Of a stretch of 26,056 nt of DNA, positions 18,542 to 26,056 are shown piece by piece; within the stretch, counting starts at the first letter, position 1; each line of letters starts with the position of its first letter. Origin of the DNA: a virus. The stretch lies in the IMG/VR virus record IMGVR_UViG_3300043450_000168, positions 1 to 26,056 of that record. One strand, written 5' to 3'. Under the pieces are notes generated by a model that worked only from the letters and a program-made list of their open reading frames with translations, made no database searches and was not told the origin of the DNA. The translations under genes and the position numbers were made by a program.

Positions 18542-19714
18542 ATGAGTCAAAAAAAATATTGGCCATTGATGGAGGATACTATTACACTCAGAGACAGAAT
18601 TAAAATGTCTTTGTTTTTATTGACCTATAGTAGACTTACGAATGGACCTAAAGTGCGTCAATTTGAAAAGGAATGGTCTGAATGGTTAGGTGTAAAACAT
18701 TCACTCTATGTTTCCAGTGGATCAACCGCAAACTCTCTTTTAATTTCTGCTGTTAAGGAATATTATGGATTGAGAGATGGAGATAAAGTTCTTGTTCCAT
18801 CTACAACTTGGATGACAAATGTTGCTCCTGTTTTTCAGGCAGGATTACAACCTATTTTTTGTGATATTAACTTACAGAATTTTTCATTCGATATTGAGGA
18901 ACTTAAGTATGTTGCTTCTGTTCATCCAGATATCAAAGTAGTTTTTATTACTCATCTAATTGGTCTTTCTTCTGATGTAGAAAAAGTTCGTGAAATTTTT
19001 CCAAATGCCTTAATTTTAGAAGACGTTTGTGAATCTCATGGTGTAGAGGGACCAGAAGGTAAAAAACGTGGAACAGACTCTGTAGGATCAACGTTTAGTT
19101 TTTACTTTGGGCATCATATGACCACTATTGAAGGTGGAATGGTGTGTACAAATAATACTGAATTGTATGAATTGATGAGACTTAAAAGAAGTCATGGTAT
19201 GGCTAGAGAAGCATCTCCACATCTCTTTGAACGGTATGCGGAAGAAAATCCAGATATTGACAAGATGTTTTTGTTTATGACTGATGGATATAATTTTCGC
19301 AATCATGAGGTATGTGCTGTTTTGGGACTTTCTCAATTAAAAAGATTAGATAAAAATATTCAAATACGAAGAGATAACTATGAGTTTTTTAATCAAAAAC
19401 TTTTAGAAAGTGATAAGTACCATATTCCGGAGTATCAGATTGGAAATAGTAGTTTTTCTTTTCCTTTGATTTGTATTGATGGTAAAAGAACTATTGTAAT
19501 TAAGAATACTTTAAATGAAAACGGAATCGAATTCCGTCCAGTGATTAGTGGTAATCTACTGAGGCATCCCGCATTTAAAAAATATAAATTGTGTACTCAA
19601 AGAGAAAATCCAAATGTAGAAACTCTTCACAAGAATGGATTGTATGTTGGTAATAGTCAATATGTGACTAAGAAAAAAATAGATAAACTTTTTAATATTC
19701 TGAGTGGCATATAA
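18542..19714 (+). CDS. ColD-type PLP-dependent GDP-4-keto-6-deoxymannose 3-dehydratase
   Basis: 390 residues, DegT/DnrJ/EryC1 fold, the same length as E. coli ColD (about 388). SSGSTAN (58-64) binds the cofactor phosphate and EDVCESHG (160-167) its ring. Where aminotransferases have the PLP lysine, this protein has histidines 191-192 in FYFGHHMTTIEGGM. This matches ColD (FYSHHIATMEGG), where the histidine makes the enzyme a 3-dehydratase. The end is also ColD-like: FRPVISGNLLRHP and LHKNGLYVGNSQ. RfbH-type 3-dehydratases share the His but are longer with an iron-sulfur cluster. Its substrate would be the Gmd product, with glutamate as amino donor, giving a 3-deoxy intermediate. It starts two bases after the previous stop. 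Confidence 0.88.
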   Translation: MSQKKYWPLMEDTITLRDRIKMSLFLLTYSRLTNGPKVRQFEKEWSEWLGVKHSLYVSSGSTANSLLISAVKEYYGLRDGDKVLVPSTTWMTNVAPVFQAGLQPIFCDINLQNFSFDIEELKYVASVHPDIKVVFITHLIGLSSDVEKVREIFPNALILEDVCESHGVEGPEGKKRGTDSVGSTFSFYFGHHMTTIEGGMVCTNNTELYELMRLKRSHGMAREASPHLFERYAEENPDIDKMFLFMTDGYNFRNHEVCAVLGLSQLKRLDKNIQIRRDNYEFFNQKLLESDKYHIPEYQIGNSSFSFPLICIDGKRTIVIKNTLNENGIEFRPVISGNLLRHPAFKKYKLCTQRENPNVETLHKNGLYVGNSQYVTKKKIDKLFNILSGI

Positions 19715-19720
19715 TCTAAT

Positions 19721-20557
19721 ATGTTAGAACTCTCTGTTGGGTTATCTGGTTGTAAATTAGAATTAATTGAAAACAATACTATAAGAAAATATTCTAGTAG
19801 TATTGAATATAATCAAAGATTATCGTTACAGGTTGACAAACAAGTTCTTTTTTCCAACCTAATATTAAAAAACATAGATACTCCAAAAATATATGATATA
19901 AATCAAAATGAACTTTACCATTTTGATATGGAATATATTCATGGAGAATCTTTTTACGATTACTTTATGACCTCAACAATATTTGACATTGAATTTGTGA
20001 TTCAGTCTTTGGTTGAATATTTTAATTTTTTTTCATCCAATATCAGATGTATAAATGTACAGGATCAGGTTCTATCAAAATTGCATAGTTTACAAAATAA
20101 AACAAATTATAAAGAATACTTATTATTTTTATATTCTTATGTTAAAAATACTGAAATAATAGTACCAAAAACTTTTTGTCATGGTGATCTAACTTTTGCA
20201 AATATAATTTTCCATAAGAATAGATTATTTTTTATTGATTTTTTAGATTCGTATATTGATAGTTTTTATTGCGACTTAGTTAAATTAAAGCAAGAGTTAT
20301 ATTACTTTTGGAACCTCCGGGTTCAAAATAAAATGAATCTTAGAATGGTTCAAATCTATAAAAAAATCTGGGATACATTAAGTTGCAAATATGAAAAGTT
20401 CATTCAAACTGATGAGTTTGAAATCTTGGATGTAATGAATACTTTAAGATTAGAACCATACTTGACAAATGACAATCAAAGATTTATACTTAATAAAATG
20501 GTAACGTCTACTAAACTGTATGAGAAATTTAATAGTTCCAATGGCAGGGAAATCTAG
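19721..20557 (+). CDS. APH/choline-kinase-fold small-molecule kinase
   Basis: 278 residues, very rich in Phe, Tyr, Ile and Asn, and very AT-rich at DNA level. The kinase signature is clear: catalytic loop HGDLTFAN (H154, D156, N161) and metal-binding D173 in FIDFLDS, with a hinge-like MEYIHGESF at 70-78. The glycine-rich ATP loop is not obvious (VGLSGCKLEL near the start may replace it). Relatives phosphorylate aminoglycosides, choline, ethanolamine or sugars. The next gene, overlapping by 38 bases, is a nucleotidyltransferase, so a kinase-nucleotidyltransferase pair that activates a small group, as LicA/LicC or AmgK/MurU do, is likely. Substrate unknown. Confidence 0.75.
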   Translation: MLELSVGLSGCKLELIENNTIRKYSSSIEYNQRLSLQVDKQVLFSNLILKNIDTPKIYDINQNELYHFDMEYIHGESFYDYFMTSTIFDIEFVIQSLVEYFNFFSSNIRCINVQDQVLSKLHSLQNKTNYKEYLLFLYSYVKNTEIIVPKTFCHGDLTFANIIFHKNRLFFIDFLDSYIDSFYCDLVKLKQELYYFWNLRVQNKMNLRMVQIYKKIWDTLSCKYEKFIQTDEFEILDVMNTLRLEPYLTNDNQRFILNKMVTSTKLYEKFNSSNGREI

Positions 20558-21581
20558 TAGATTTCCAAATATGAGACCAAAGTGGATGTTAACTCATCCA
20601 ATGACAAACCGATTCATGTGCGTTGAATCGATACTGGGTTTAAATCTGAATTTTTTTGATAATGTATATTTTGTTTGTTTGGAAGAACATGAAGAGAAGT
20701 ATAAGTTTTCAAAAAGTCTAATCAAACAAATTGATGATTTGGGTTTGAAAAACAAAACAGAGATCGTCTATCTCAAGAATCAAACTAAATCTCAATCTGA
20801 AACCGTTTATAATTTACTTAAAGAATCTGAGATTAATGGATTTATTTTCATTAAAGATTCTGATAGTTACTATGAGTGTGAAGTTAAGAACGAAGAGAAT
20901 CAAGTAGTTTTCTTTGATCTTAATGACATGGATGATATCAATGCAAGAACTAAAAGTTATATTCAATTTGATATCAACGGACTCATCACAAATATTGTAG
21001 AGAAGAAAGTCATCAGTTCAACATTTTCTGTTGGTGGATATGCATTTTCAAGTGCAGAAGAGTTCTGCAACACTTATGAAAAGTTTCAAACGTTTAGTGA
21101 TGAGTGCTATATCAGCCACATTATATTTGATATGGTATTATCTGGATCTTTATTCTATGGACTTGGAAGTTCTAACTTTAAAGATTGGGGAACCATAGAG
21201 TCTTGGAACAAATATAAAAACGATTACAAGTGTTTTTTCATAGACATTGATGGTACTTTAGTTGAGAATTCTTCTGTTCATTTTTCCCCATATATTGGAG
21301 AAGGAAAACCACTTCAAAAAAATATAGATCTGATTCAAAGACTATATAAGTCTGGTAAGGTAAAGATTATTCTTACCACGAGTAGACCAGAAGAAATGAG
21401 ATCTGTGACAATTGAGGAGATGGATAGAAATGGTATTCTTTATGATCAACTCATCATGGGACTACCTCACTGTAAAAGAATTTTAATCAATGATTTTGCA
21501 AATACAAACCAATATCCATCTTGTGAAGTAATTAACATTTTAAGGAACTCTGATAATCTATCTGATTTTATAACATTATAA
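20520..21581 (+). CDS. nucleotidyltransferase-HAD phosphatase fusion
   Basis: 353 residues with two domains. Residues 1-230 are a sugar/alcohol-phosphate nucleotidyltransferase: MRNLIVPMAGKSSRFP with PKWM (NTP loop), acidic metal pair D113/D115 in IKDSDSYYE, and DWGTIESW near the end. Residues 237-353 are a HAD phosphatase: D242/D244 in FIDIDGTLV, T287-S288 in LTTSRP, K319 and D325 in CKRILINDF. Fused, they could activate a phosphorylated group with CTP or another NTP and remove phosphate from the same or a related metabolite. The start lies in the end of the kinase gene, so the two are coupled. The fusion recurs in capsule clusters by my recollection; the substrate is not known. Confidence 0.8.
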   Translation: MRNLIVPMAGKSSRFPNMRPKWMLTHPMTNRFMCVESILGLNLNFFDNVYFVCLEEHEEKYKFSKSLIKQIDDLGLKNKTEIVYLKNQTKSQSETVYNLLKESEINGFIFIKDSDSYYECEVKNEENQVVFFDLNDMDDINARTKSYIQFDINGLITNIVEKKVISSTFSVGGYAFSSAEEFCNTYEKFQTFSDECYISHIIFDMVLSGSLFYGLGSSNFKDWGTIESWNKYKNDYKCFFIDIDGTLVENSSVHFSPYIGEGKPLQKNIDLIQRLYKSGKVKIILTTSRPEEMRSVTIEEMDRNGILYDQLIMGLPHCKRILINDFANTNQYPSCEVINILRNSDNLSDFITL

Positions 21582-21585
21582 TTTT

Positions 21586-22329
21586 ATGAAAGTAGCATTA
21601 TGTTTATCTGGACAACCCAGAAATGCGATACAAATTTCCGAACGTATAAAACATACTATCATCAATGATAATGATGTAGATGTTTTTCTTCATGCATGGC
21701 ACGATCCTGACAACCTAAATTTTGACAAGAGATGTCCTGGACACTGGAATAGGCAGGCAGAACCTGACATTACTGAAAAACTTTTAGAAGTCTATAAACC
21801 AAAGTCTTTCTTATTTGAAAAACCAAAGCACTGGTCAAATCCAAATATGAAAGTATCTGAGGAAAATATTCAGAGATGTTTTGATTATGGACTTAATGAC
21901 CCAAATGGTGTTGAGCATTTTGGTAAGTACATAGTTGACATTTGCCACAGTCAATGGTATAGTAATCTAAGATCAAATCTTCTTAAAGAGGAATATTCTA
22001 TTGATCATAATGTTCATTATGATTGTATTATTAAACTCAGGTATGATGTAAGTCCAACATCAAAATTAGACTTGGTTAATGGTGATTTTGATGAAAATAT
22101 TTTATATTATCAACATCTAAATCAACCATTAAATATGGTAAGTGATTGGTTTGCTTTAGGTTCAAATAAAGTTATGAATATTTGGAGTAGTATGTACTAC
22201 TACATTGAACCTCTATATCATCAGGTTATTTCTGAAGATAACATCTGGTGCAATGAACTTCTCTTAAGAAACCATCTAAAAAATAATAAAGTACAAAGTC
22301 AATCAGTAGATTTAGGGGTGCAATTTTGA
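21586..22329 (+). CDS. glycosyltransferase-like protein
   Basis: 247 residues. Begins MKVALCLSGQPRN, followed by DVDVFLHAWHDPD and later YDCIIKLRYDV and YYQHLNQPLNMVSDWFALGSNKVM. This resembles a group of polysaccharide-cluster and large-virus proteins with a GT-A-like fold, where SGQPR is the first strand and loop and an R-x-D (KLRYDV) may take the place of the D-x-D metal motif. It has no membrane segment. It begins five bases after the HAD fusion and overlaps the next gene by four bases. Donor and acceptor are unknown. Confidence 0.6.
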   Translation: MKVALCLSGQPRNAIQISERIKHTIINDNDVDVFLHAWHDPDNLNFDKRCPGHWNRQAEPDITEKLLEVYKPKSFLFEKPKHWSNPNMKVSEENIQRCFDYGLNDPNGVEHFGKYIVDICHSQWYSNLRSNLLKEEYSIDHNVHYDCIIKLRYDVSPTSKLDLVNGDFDENILYYQHLNQPLNMVSDWFALGSNKVMNIWSSMYYYIEPLYHQVISEDNIWCNELLLRNHLKNNKVQSQSVDLGVQF

Positions 22330-23330
22330 AACATAAAAGAGTTATTATATGGGGATATAAACTTTATTCTCATACACATTCATATATTCATGCTGGATAT
22401 TATCAAGCATTTAAAAATCTTGGATACGAAGTACACTGGCTCGATGGTAGAGATAACTTTGATCCACAGTTGTTTAATGATGCTCTAATCTTTACTGAGC
22501 AGTGGGCAGTCATGAACAATCCAAATATGCCACTGTTCAATAACTCCACTTATGCCGTTCACTATCTTGGTAACAAGGAAAATCAAGTGGAGGGAAATCC
22601 TGGTCCATCAATTTATTTTGGTAGAGTTGGTAGATTGATAGATGTTAGATGTAATGTTGACAAATGGATTGATAAAAACTACGACTATTCTTTAGACCGT
22701 AGTAAAGTTGAAAAAATTGGATCTGGATCTTATTATGAAAAAGGTTCAGATTATGATATATTTTATACACTTTGGGCAACAGACTTATTCCCTGAGCAAA
22801 TAAATTTTGACGATATGTATATTCCCAAGGAAAATTATGTTTTCTTTGCTGGAACTATTGGAGGAGGTCGAGGTGGTCCAAAAGATTGTTTACCTGCACC
22901 ATTAGAGTATGATAATTTAATTTACTTAAATCCTTTTATTCAAGCTTGTGAAGAACATGGTATAGAGTTTAAATATAATTGTCCATGGATCAGTCCTCAA
23001 ACATTTGAAGAACAAAAAAAAATAATTCAAAAATCTTATTTGGCTCCAGACTTTAGACATAAAGCATTTAAAGAACGGGGATATATTCCTTGTCGAACAT
23101 TTAAAAATATTAGTTATGGTCAATTGGGAATTACTAATTCAAAACCGGTTCATGAATTTTTTGATGGCAACATAATTTACAATGAAGATACCTATCAATT
23201 GTTCTTTGATGCTGAAAAAGAAAAAGAAAATTACAATATGATTAGGTCACAAATGTTGTTTGTTAAAGAGAATCATACATATATAAACAGAGTTAATGAA
23301 CTTATTGAAATTGTAAACGGAGGATTATGA
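22326..23330 (+). CDS. GT-B-like glycosyltransferase
   Basis: 334 residues. N-terminal Rossmann-like start (KRVIIWGYKLYSHTHSYIHAGYYQAFKNLGYEVHWLDGRD) as in GT-B enzymes, and a C-terminal part with SYGQLGITNSKPVHEFFDGNIIYNEDTYQLF that resembles the donor-binding end of CgeB/Glyco_trans_1 type proteins. The TIGGGRGGP loop at about 178-186 may bind phosphate. The ATGA overlaps at both ends place it firmly in the cluster. Probably transfers one of the activated sugars made here; this is inference. Confidence 0.6.
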   Translation: MKHKRVIIWGYKLYSHTHSYIHAGYYQAFKNLGYEVHWLDGRDNFDPQLFNDALIFTEQWAVMNNPNMPLFNNSTYAVHYLGNKENQVEGNPGPSIYFGRVGRLIDVRCNVDKWIDKNYDYSLDRSKVEKIGSGSYYEKGSDYDIFYTLWATDLFPEQINFDDMYIPKENYVFFAGTIGGGRGGPKDCLPAPLEYDNLIYLNPFIQACEEHGIEFKYNCPWISPQTFEEQKKIIQKSYLAPDFRHKAFKERGYIPCRTFKNISYGQLGITNSKPVHEFFDGNIIYNEDTYQLFFDAEKEKENYNMIRSQMLFVKENHTYINRVNELIEIVNGGL

Positions 23331-23947
23331 GCATTTTTATAGACTGTGGAACAAACGAAAAACAGGGTTTAGTTCAAATTGCATCAATGAATAGTGATAT
23401 TGATACTGCATATTCATTTGAAGCTAATACAATCGTGTATGATGGGATTGATAAGACTGATGATGTCAACTATTATAATGTTGCAGTTTCTGACAAAAAT
23501 GGATTTTGTGATTTTTACTTGGAAAAGTGCATTATAAGAGGTGATAATTTTATTGGTGGTGGATCAAGAATGCAAGATCCTAGATATGGACTTACCCCAC
23601 ACTTTGAAGATGAAAATAAACTTCATAATATAGGTGCTGGAAAACAAACTAATGATATTGAAGAGTTTGTTTCTGATATGTACATTAAAACAATCGTCCC
23701 AACAATTCGTTTGGTTGATTTTATCAATTACCTAAATCCAGAAGATCACTCTATCATTTTGAAGTTAGATGTTGAGGGTACGGAGTATGCCATTCTTGAG
23801 GATATGAGACAGTCAAATACATTTGGCAAAATAAAAAAATTATATATTGAATTCCACGAGTGGGCTAGAACACCAGAATATCAAAGTAACGTGGACTGGA
23901 TTAATTACTTTAAAGAAAATAACATTGAATATAATTGGTGGGGTTGA
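23327..23947 (+). CDS. FkbM-family methyltransferase
   Basis: 206 residues. FIDCGTNEKQGL (4-15) is the SAM-binding motif I, SFEAN (30-34) the acidic end of strand 2, and LKLDVEGTEYAILEDM (145-160) the FkbM hallmark; IEFHEWA lies near the end. FkbM enzymes O-methylate sugars and other natural-product groups, so this one probably caps a sugar hydroxyl in the phage-directed glycan. A 30-residue insertion (RGDNFIGGGSRMQDPRYG onward) lies between motifs. It overlaps the previous gene by four bases and lies five bases from the next. Confidence 0.82.
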   Translation: MSIFIDCGTNEKQGLVQIASMNSDIDTAYSFEANTIVYDGIDKTDDVNYYNVAVSDKNGFCDFYLEKCIIRGDNFIGGGSRMQDPRYGLTPHFEDENKLHNIGAGKQTNDIEEFVSDMYIKTIVPTIRLVDFINYLNPEDHSIILKLDVEGTEYAILEDMRQSNTFGKIKKLYIEFHEWARTPEYQSNVDWINYFKENNIEYNWWG

Positions 23948-23952
23948 ATATT

Positions 23953-25488
23953 ATGTACTTACTATCTTTTTGCTCCGAAGGTCCTCCACATGATGAGGGA
24001 TACTCCTTAACAGATTTATCAGATGAAATAAAAGAAAAATTGCAACCATATTTTGAAGAAATTATTTTCTATACAAAAAGAACATTAAAACTTCTTCCCA
24101 ATAGTGAAGAAGTTTGTAATTGTTACGATGAACCATTGGATCAAAATCCAAATGTTCATAACTTTGGTTACTTCGATTTTAAACCGTTTATTATTGATTA
24201 CACTCTAAAAAATATTCCAGAAAATTCTTTGTTACTTTATCATGATGGTAATTTTATTAGGAATCAACAATATTGGCAAACTGATTGGGAAAATTTAAAC
24301 TCAATTTGTGAAACGATGTTGAGGGAAAACAATACTGACATCTGGGTTCAGATGGAAAGATCTGATTGTTATGTTAGAGGTTTTGTTAAAGAGTATACTC
24401 TAGATTATTTTTTCAATAAAAAAGAAAAATTTATTGTAAAAAATTCACACCTGATTAATGCTGGAAAGATTGTAATTAGAAATACAGAACTTGGCAGGGC
24501 ATTTATTTCTGAGTATCTAGAACTTTGTAAAAATAAAGATCTAATTTCTAAAACTCCTAATCATAATCCAGATCCAGATTTTCAATGGTCTTGTGGAGAT
24601 CAAGATGTTTTGAATTGTCTTGTATATCGGTATATTTTAGATGGAAAATTTCCAAAGACATTCCCTAGATTTTCTTTTTTGTATAGAGTCTGGAGATATG
24701 AAAATAGACCATTTCTTTGGAGTGGTGTAAATAATGATAATCCACACTCTACAGGTATATATCAAATTGTAAATAAAGAACTATTAAATTACATGGAAAA
24801 TAATCTAATTGAAATTACTGAAGATGAAATACTTTCGTTTTTAAATTTGGATAAATTAAATCAAAAAACAGAATTGTGTGAGATATTTTTAAAATATGGA
24901 TGTTTGAAAGGACTATTAGGTGTAGATGAAAAATCTTTGAGTACTTTTAAATTAGAACCTGAACCTGGATGGCATAATTATTCATCCCTATACGATTATC
25001 TCTTCAAAAATTTAAGAAATGAAAATCTTAATATTTTTGAAGTTGGGGTTTATCATGGTGATTCTGCTAAAAGTTGGAGAGAATATTTTCCAAAGGCTCA
25101 AATTTATATGGGTGATGTTGATGTTTCACTTTTTACCTATGTAGAAAATATAGATAATGTGCAATGTTTTTATTGCGATCAAGATGATCCACATACTATA
25201 AAAAATATGTGGATGGATGATAAACTAGTTAATGTGGAATTTGATATTATTATGGATGATGGTAAACATGAGTTTATCCCTAACCTAAATTTCTTTAGAG
25301 AATCTATTCATAAACTTAAAAAGGGTGGAATTTTTATTATTGAAGATTTGACTTTTTCAACTTATTATCAATTTGAAAATATTGTTAATCAACTACAGAA
25401 TGAATATTCTTTAAATTATATAAAACTTATGAAATTACCTCATGAAAGAAATAATAATGATAATAACATTCTTTTAGTTATCAAGTAA
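23953..25488 (+). CDS. glycosyltransferase-like / SAM methyltransferase fusion
   Basis: 511 residues from the ATG at 23953, which has GGTGGGG upstream; an in-frame TTG at 23935 is not preferred. Residues 1-300 look like a glycosyltransferase-type domain: MYLLSFCSEGPPHDEG, LLLYHDGNFIRNQQYW (96-111) with a possible metal Asp, and SCGDQDVLNCLVYRYI, typical of GT-A enzymes that read a final D-Q-D near the acceptor. From about 335 a class I methyltransferase follows: IFEVGVYHGDSAKSW (361-375), MGDVD, FDIIMDDGKHEF and GGIFIIEDL, close to the Methyltransf_24/cephalosporin-hydroxylase-type group used for sugar O-methylation. One protein may thus add and methylate a sugar. AGGAGG follows for the next gene. 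Confidence 0.72.
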   Translation: MYLLSFCSEGPPHDEGYSLTDLSDEIKEKLQPYFEEIIFYTKRTLKLLPNSEEVCNCYDEPLDQNPNVHNFGYFDFKPFIIDYTLKNIPENSLLLYHDGNFIRNQQYWQTDWENLNSICETMLRENNTDIWVQMERSDCYVRGFVKEYTLDYFFNKKEKFIVKNSHLINAGKIVIRNTELGRAFISEYLELCKNKDLISKTPNHNPDPDFQWSCGDQDVLNCLVYRYILDGKFPKTFPRFSFLYRVWRYENRPFLWSGVNNDNPHSTGIYQIVNKELLNYMENNLIEITEDEILSFLNLDKLNQKTELCEIFLKYGCLKGLLGVDEKSLSTFKLEPEPGWHNYSSLYDYLFKNLRNENLNIFEVGVYHGDSAKSWREYFPKAQIYMGDVDVSLFTYVENIDNVQCFYCDQDDPHTIKNMWMDDKLVNVEFDIIMDDGKHEFIPNLNFFRESIHKLKKGGIFIIEDLTFSTYYQFENIVNQLQNEYSLNYIKLMKLPHERNNNDNNILLVIK

Positions 25489-25503
25489 TAGGAGGACAAA
25501 CTA

Positions 25504-26056
25504 ATGATTCCACTTTTAGGTATTACAACATGCAATCAGTTTGATATATTTTGTAGGTTATTTTCTTCTATTAATTATCCCGTAAAAACCCTATCAATTC
25601 TTGTTAATTCTAGTTTAAATTATTTTGATCAGATTAGAAATTATGTTTATCAAAATTCAAATCATAATATTGGAAAAGTAGACTTTGCTTTTTCTGAACA
25701 AAATTTAGGATGTGCATCAAGTTGGAATTTTCATATTAAAAATTATCCTGATGCTGAATATTGGGTTTTATGTCCTGGTGATGTTATTCTTGGTGAGACA
25801 GACCTAAAGCAAATGGATGAGAAAATAAAATTTTATGACGGTTGCTTTGCTGACAAAGATATGGAGTTTGTTCTATTTGCTTTAAGTAGAGCAATGATAA
25901 AAAAAGTTGGACTTTTTGATGAAAATTTTCATCCAGGTGGATATGAGGATGATGATTATCGAAAACGGATGGCTTTATCGAATGCCAATATTGATTGGTT
26001 TGATATTGGTGCTTATCATACAAGTGGCGGAACAGTTAAATCCATGTCACATGAGA
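25504..26056 (+). CDS. family 2 glycosyltransferase (3' end outside window)
   Basis: At least 184 residues, open to the end of the window. ATG 25504 has AGGAGG upstream. The start IPLLGITTCNQFDIFCRLFSSINYPV, then EQNLGCASSWNFHI, the D-containing YWVLCPGDVIL in place of D-x-D, and HPGGYEDDDYRKRM (the acceptor-side ED motif) define a GT-A fold, family 2-type glycosyltransferase. It likely extends the same glycan as the upstream enzymes. Not complete here, so length and C-terminal domains are unknown. Confidence 0.8.
   Translation, partial: MIPLLGITTCNQFDIFCRLFSSINYPVKTLSILVNSSLNYFDQIRNYVYQNSNHNIGKVDFAFSEQNLGCASSWNFHIKNYPDAEYWVLCPGDVILGETDLKQMDEKIKFYDGCFADKDMEFVLFALSRAMIKKVGLFDENFHPGGYEDDDYRKRMALSNANIDWFDIGAYHTSGGTVKSMSHE

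Noticed and set aside
18542-19714. Calling the DegT-fold protein a perosamine synthase or other sugar aminotransferase
   Set aside because: The PLP lysine is replaced by histidine in GHHMTTIEGG, and the C-terminal blocks match ColD, so transamination as the main reaction is unlikely.
1-26056. CRISPR arrays, insertion sequences, transposases or integrase/attachment sites
   Set aside because: No repeat-spacer pattern, terminal inverted repeats with transposase, or integrase gene was found on reading both strands.

Overview
The window comes from a contractile-tailed, T4-like cyanophage (cyanomyovirus), most likely one infecting marine Synechococcus or Prochlorococcus. The signs are a gp61-type primase followed directly by a class Ia ribonucleotide reductase pair, exact T4-style late promoter boxes (TATAAATA) before small genes, host-type sigma-70 promoters before tRNAs and small early genes, seven tRNA genes, a cyanobacterial-type SLH-domain porin, and tight gene packing with ATGA/TAATG overlaps. 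The genus and the host are inferences.

Layout. 1-4037: replication and nucleotide metabolism (end of the primase gene, nrdA, nrdB, terminator). 4037-5809: a late lysine/alanine-rich protein of probable virion role, a GIY-YIG-like nuclease and a small protein. 5790-9144: a rightward block of cell-wall and nuclease functions: a C39-like peptidase and a GH24 lysozyme that share the same N-terminal module, a holin-like membrane protein, a 34-residue basic peptide, two small proteins, a thermonuclease and a proline-rich membrane protein. 8933-10507: a leftward operon of three exported proteins, two of them paralogues, whose last gene runs 212 bases into the rightward block. 10565-12043: a structured RNA leader, a tail-lysozyme-domain protein, an Hc1 histone-like protein and a membrane protein.

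12021-16600 is a tRNA and accessory region. It holds tRNA-Arg, -Asn, -Thr, -Gly, -Val, -Ser and -Pro, an unassigned multibranched RNA between tRNA-Thr and tRNA-Gly, a host-like outer-membrane porin, a Dps-like ferritin under a late promoter, a zinc-ribbon protein and several small proteins. Well-spaced sigma-70 promoters recur here, and several have their -35 box inside a hairpin or terminator.

16600 to the end is a glycan cluster: GDP-mannose 4,6-dehydratase, a GDP-fucose-synthase-type epimerase/reductase, a ColD-type PLP 3-dehydratase with histidine in place of the catalytic lysine, an APH-fold small-molecule kinase, a nucleotidyltransferase-HAD fusion, three glycosyltransferase-like proteins, an FkbM methyltransferase and a glycosyltransferase-methyltransferase fusion. 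Together they look able to make and attach a GDP-activated 6-deoxy or 3,6-dideoxy sugar such as L-colitose, plus a second activated group. This is the most distinctive system in the window; the porin, the two structured RNAs and the promoter-in-terminator design come next.
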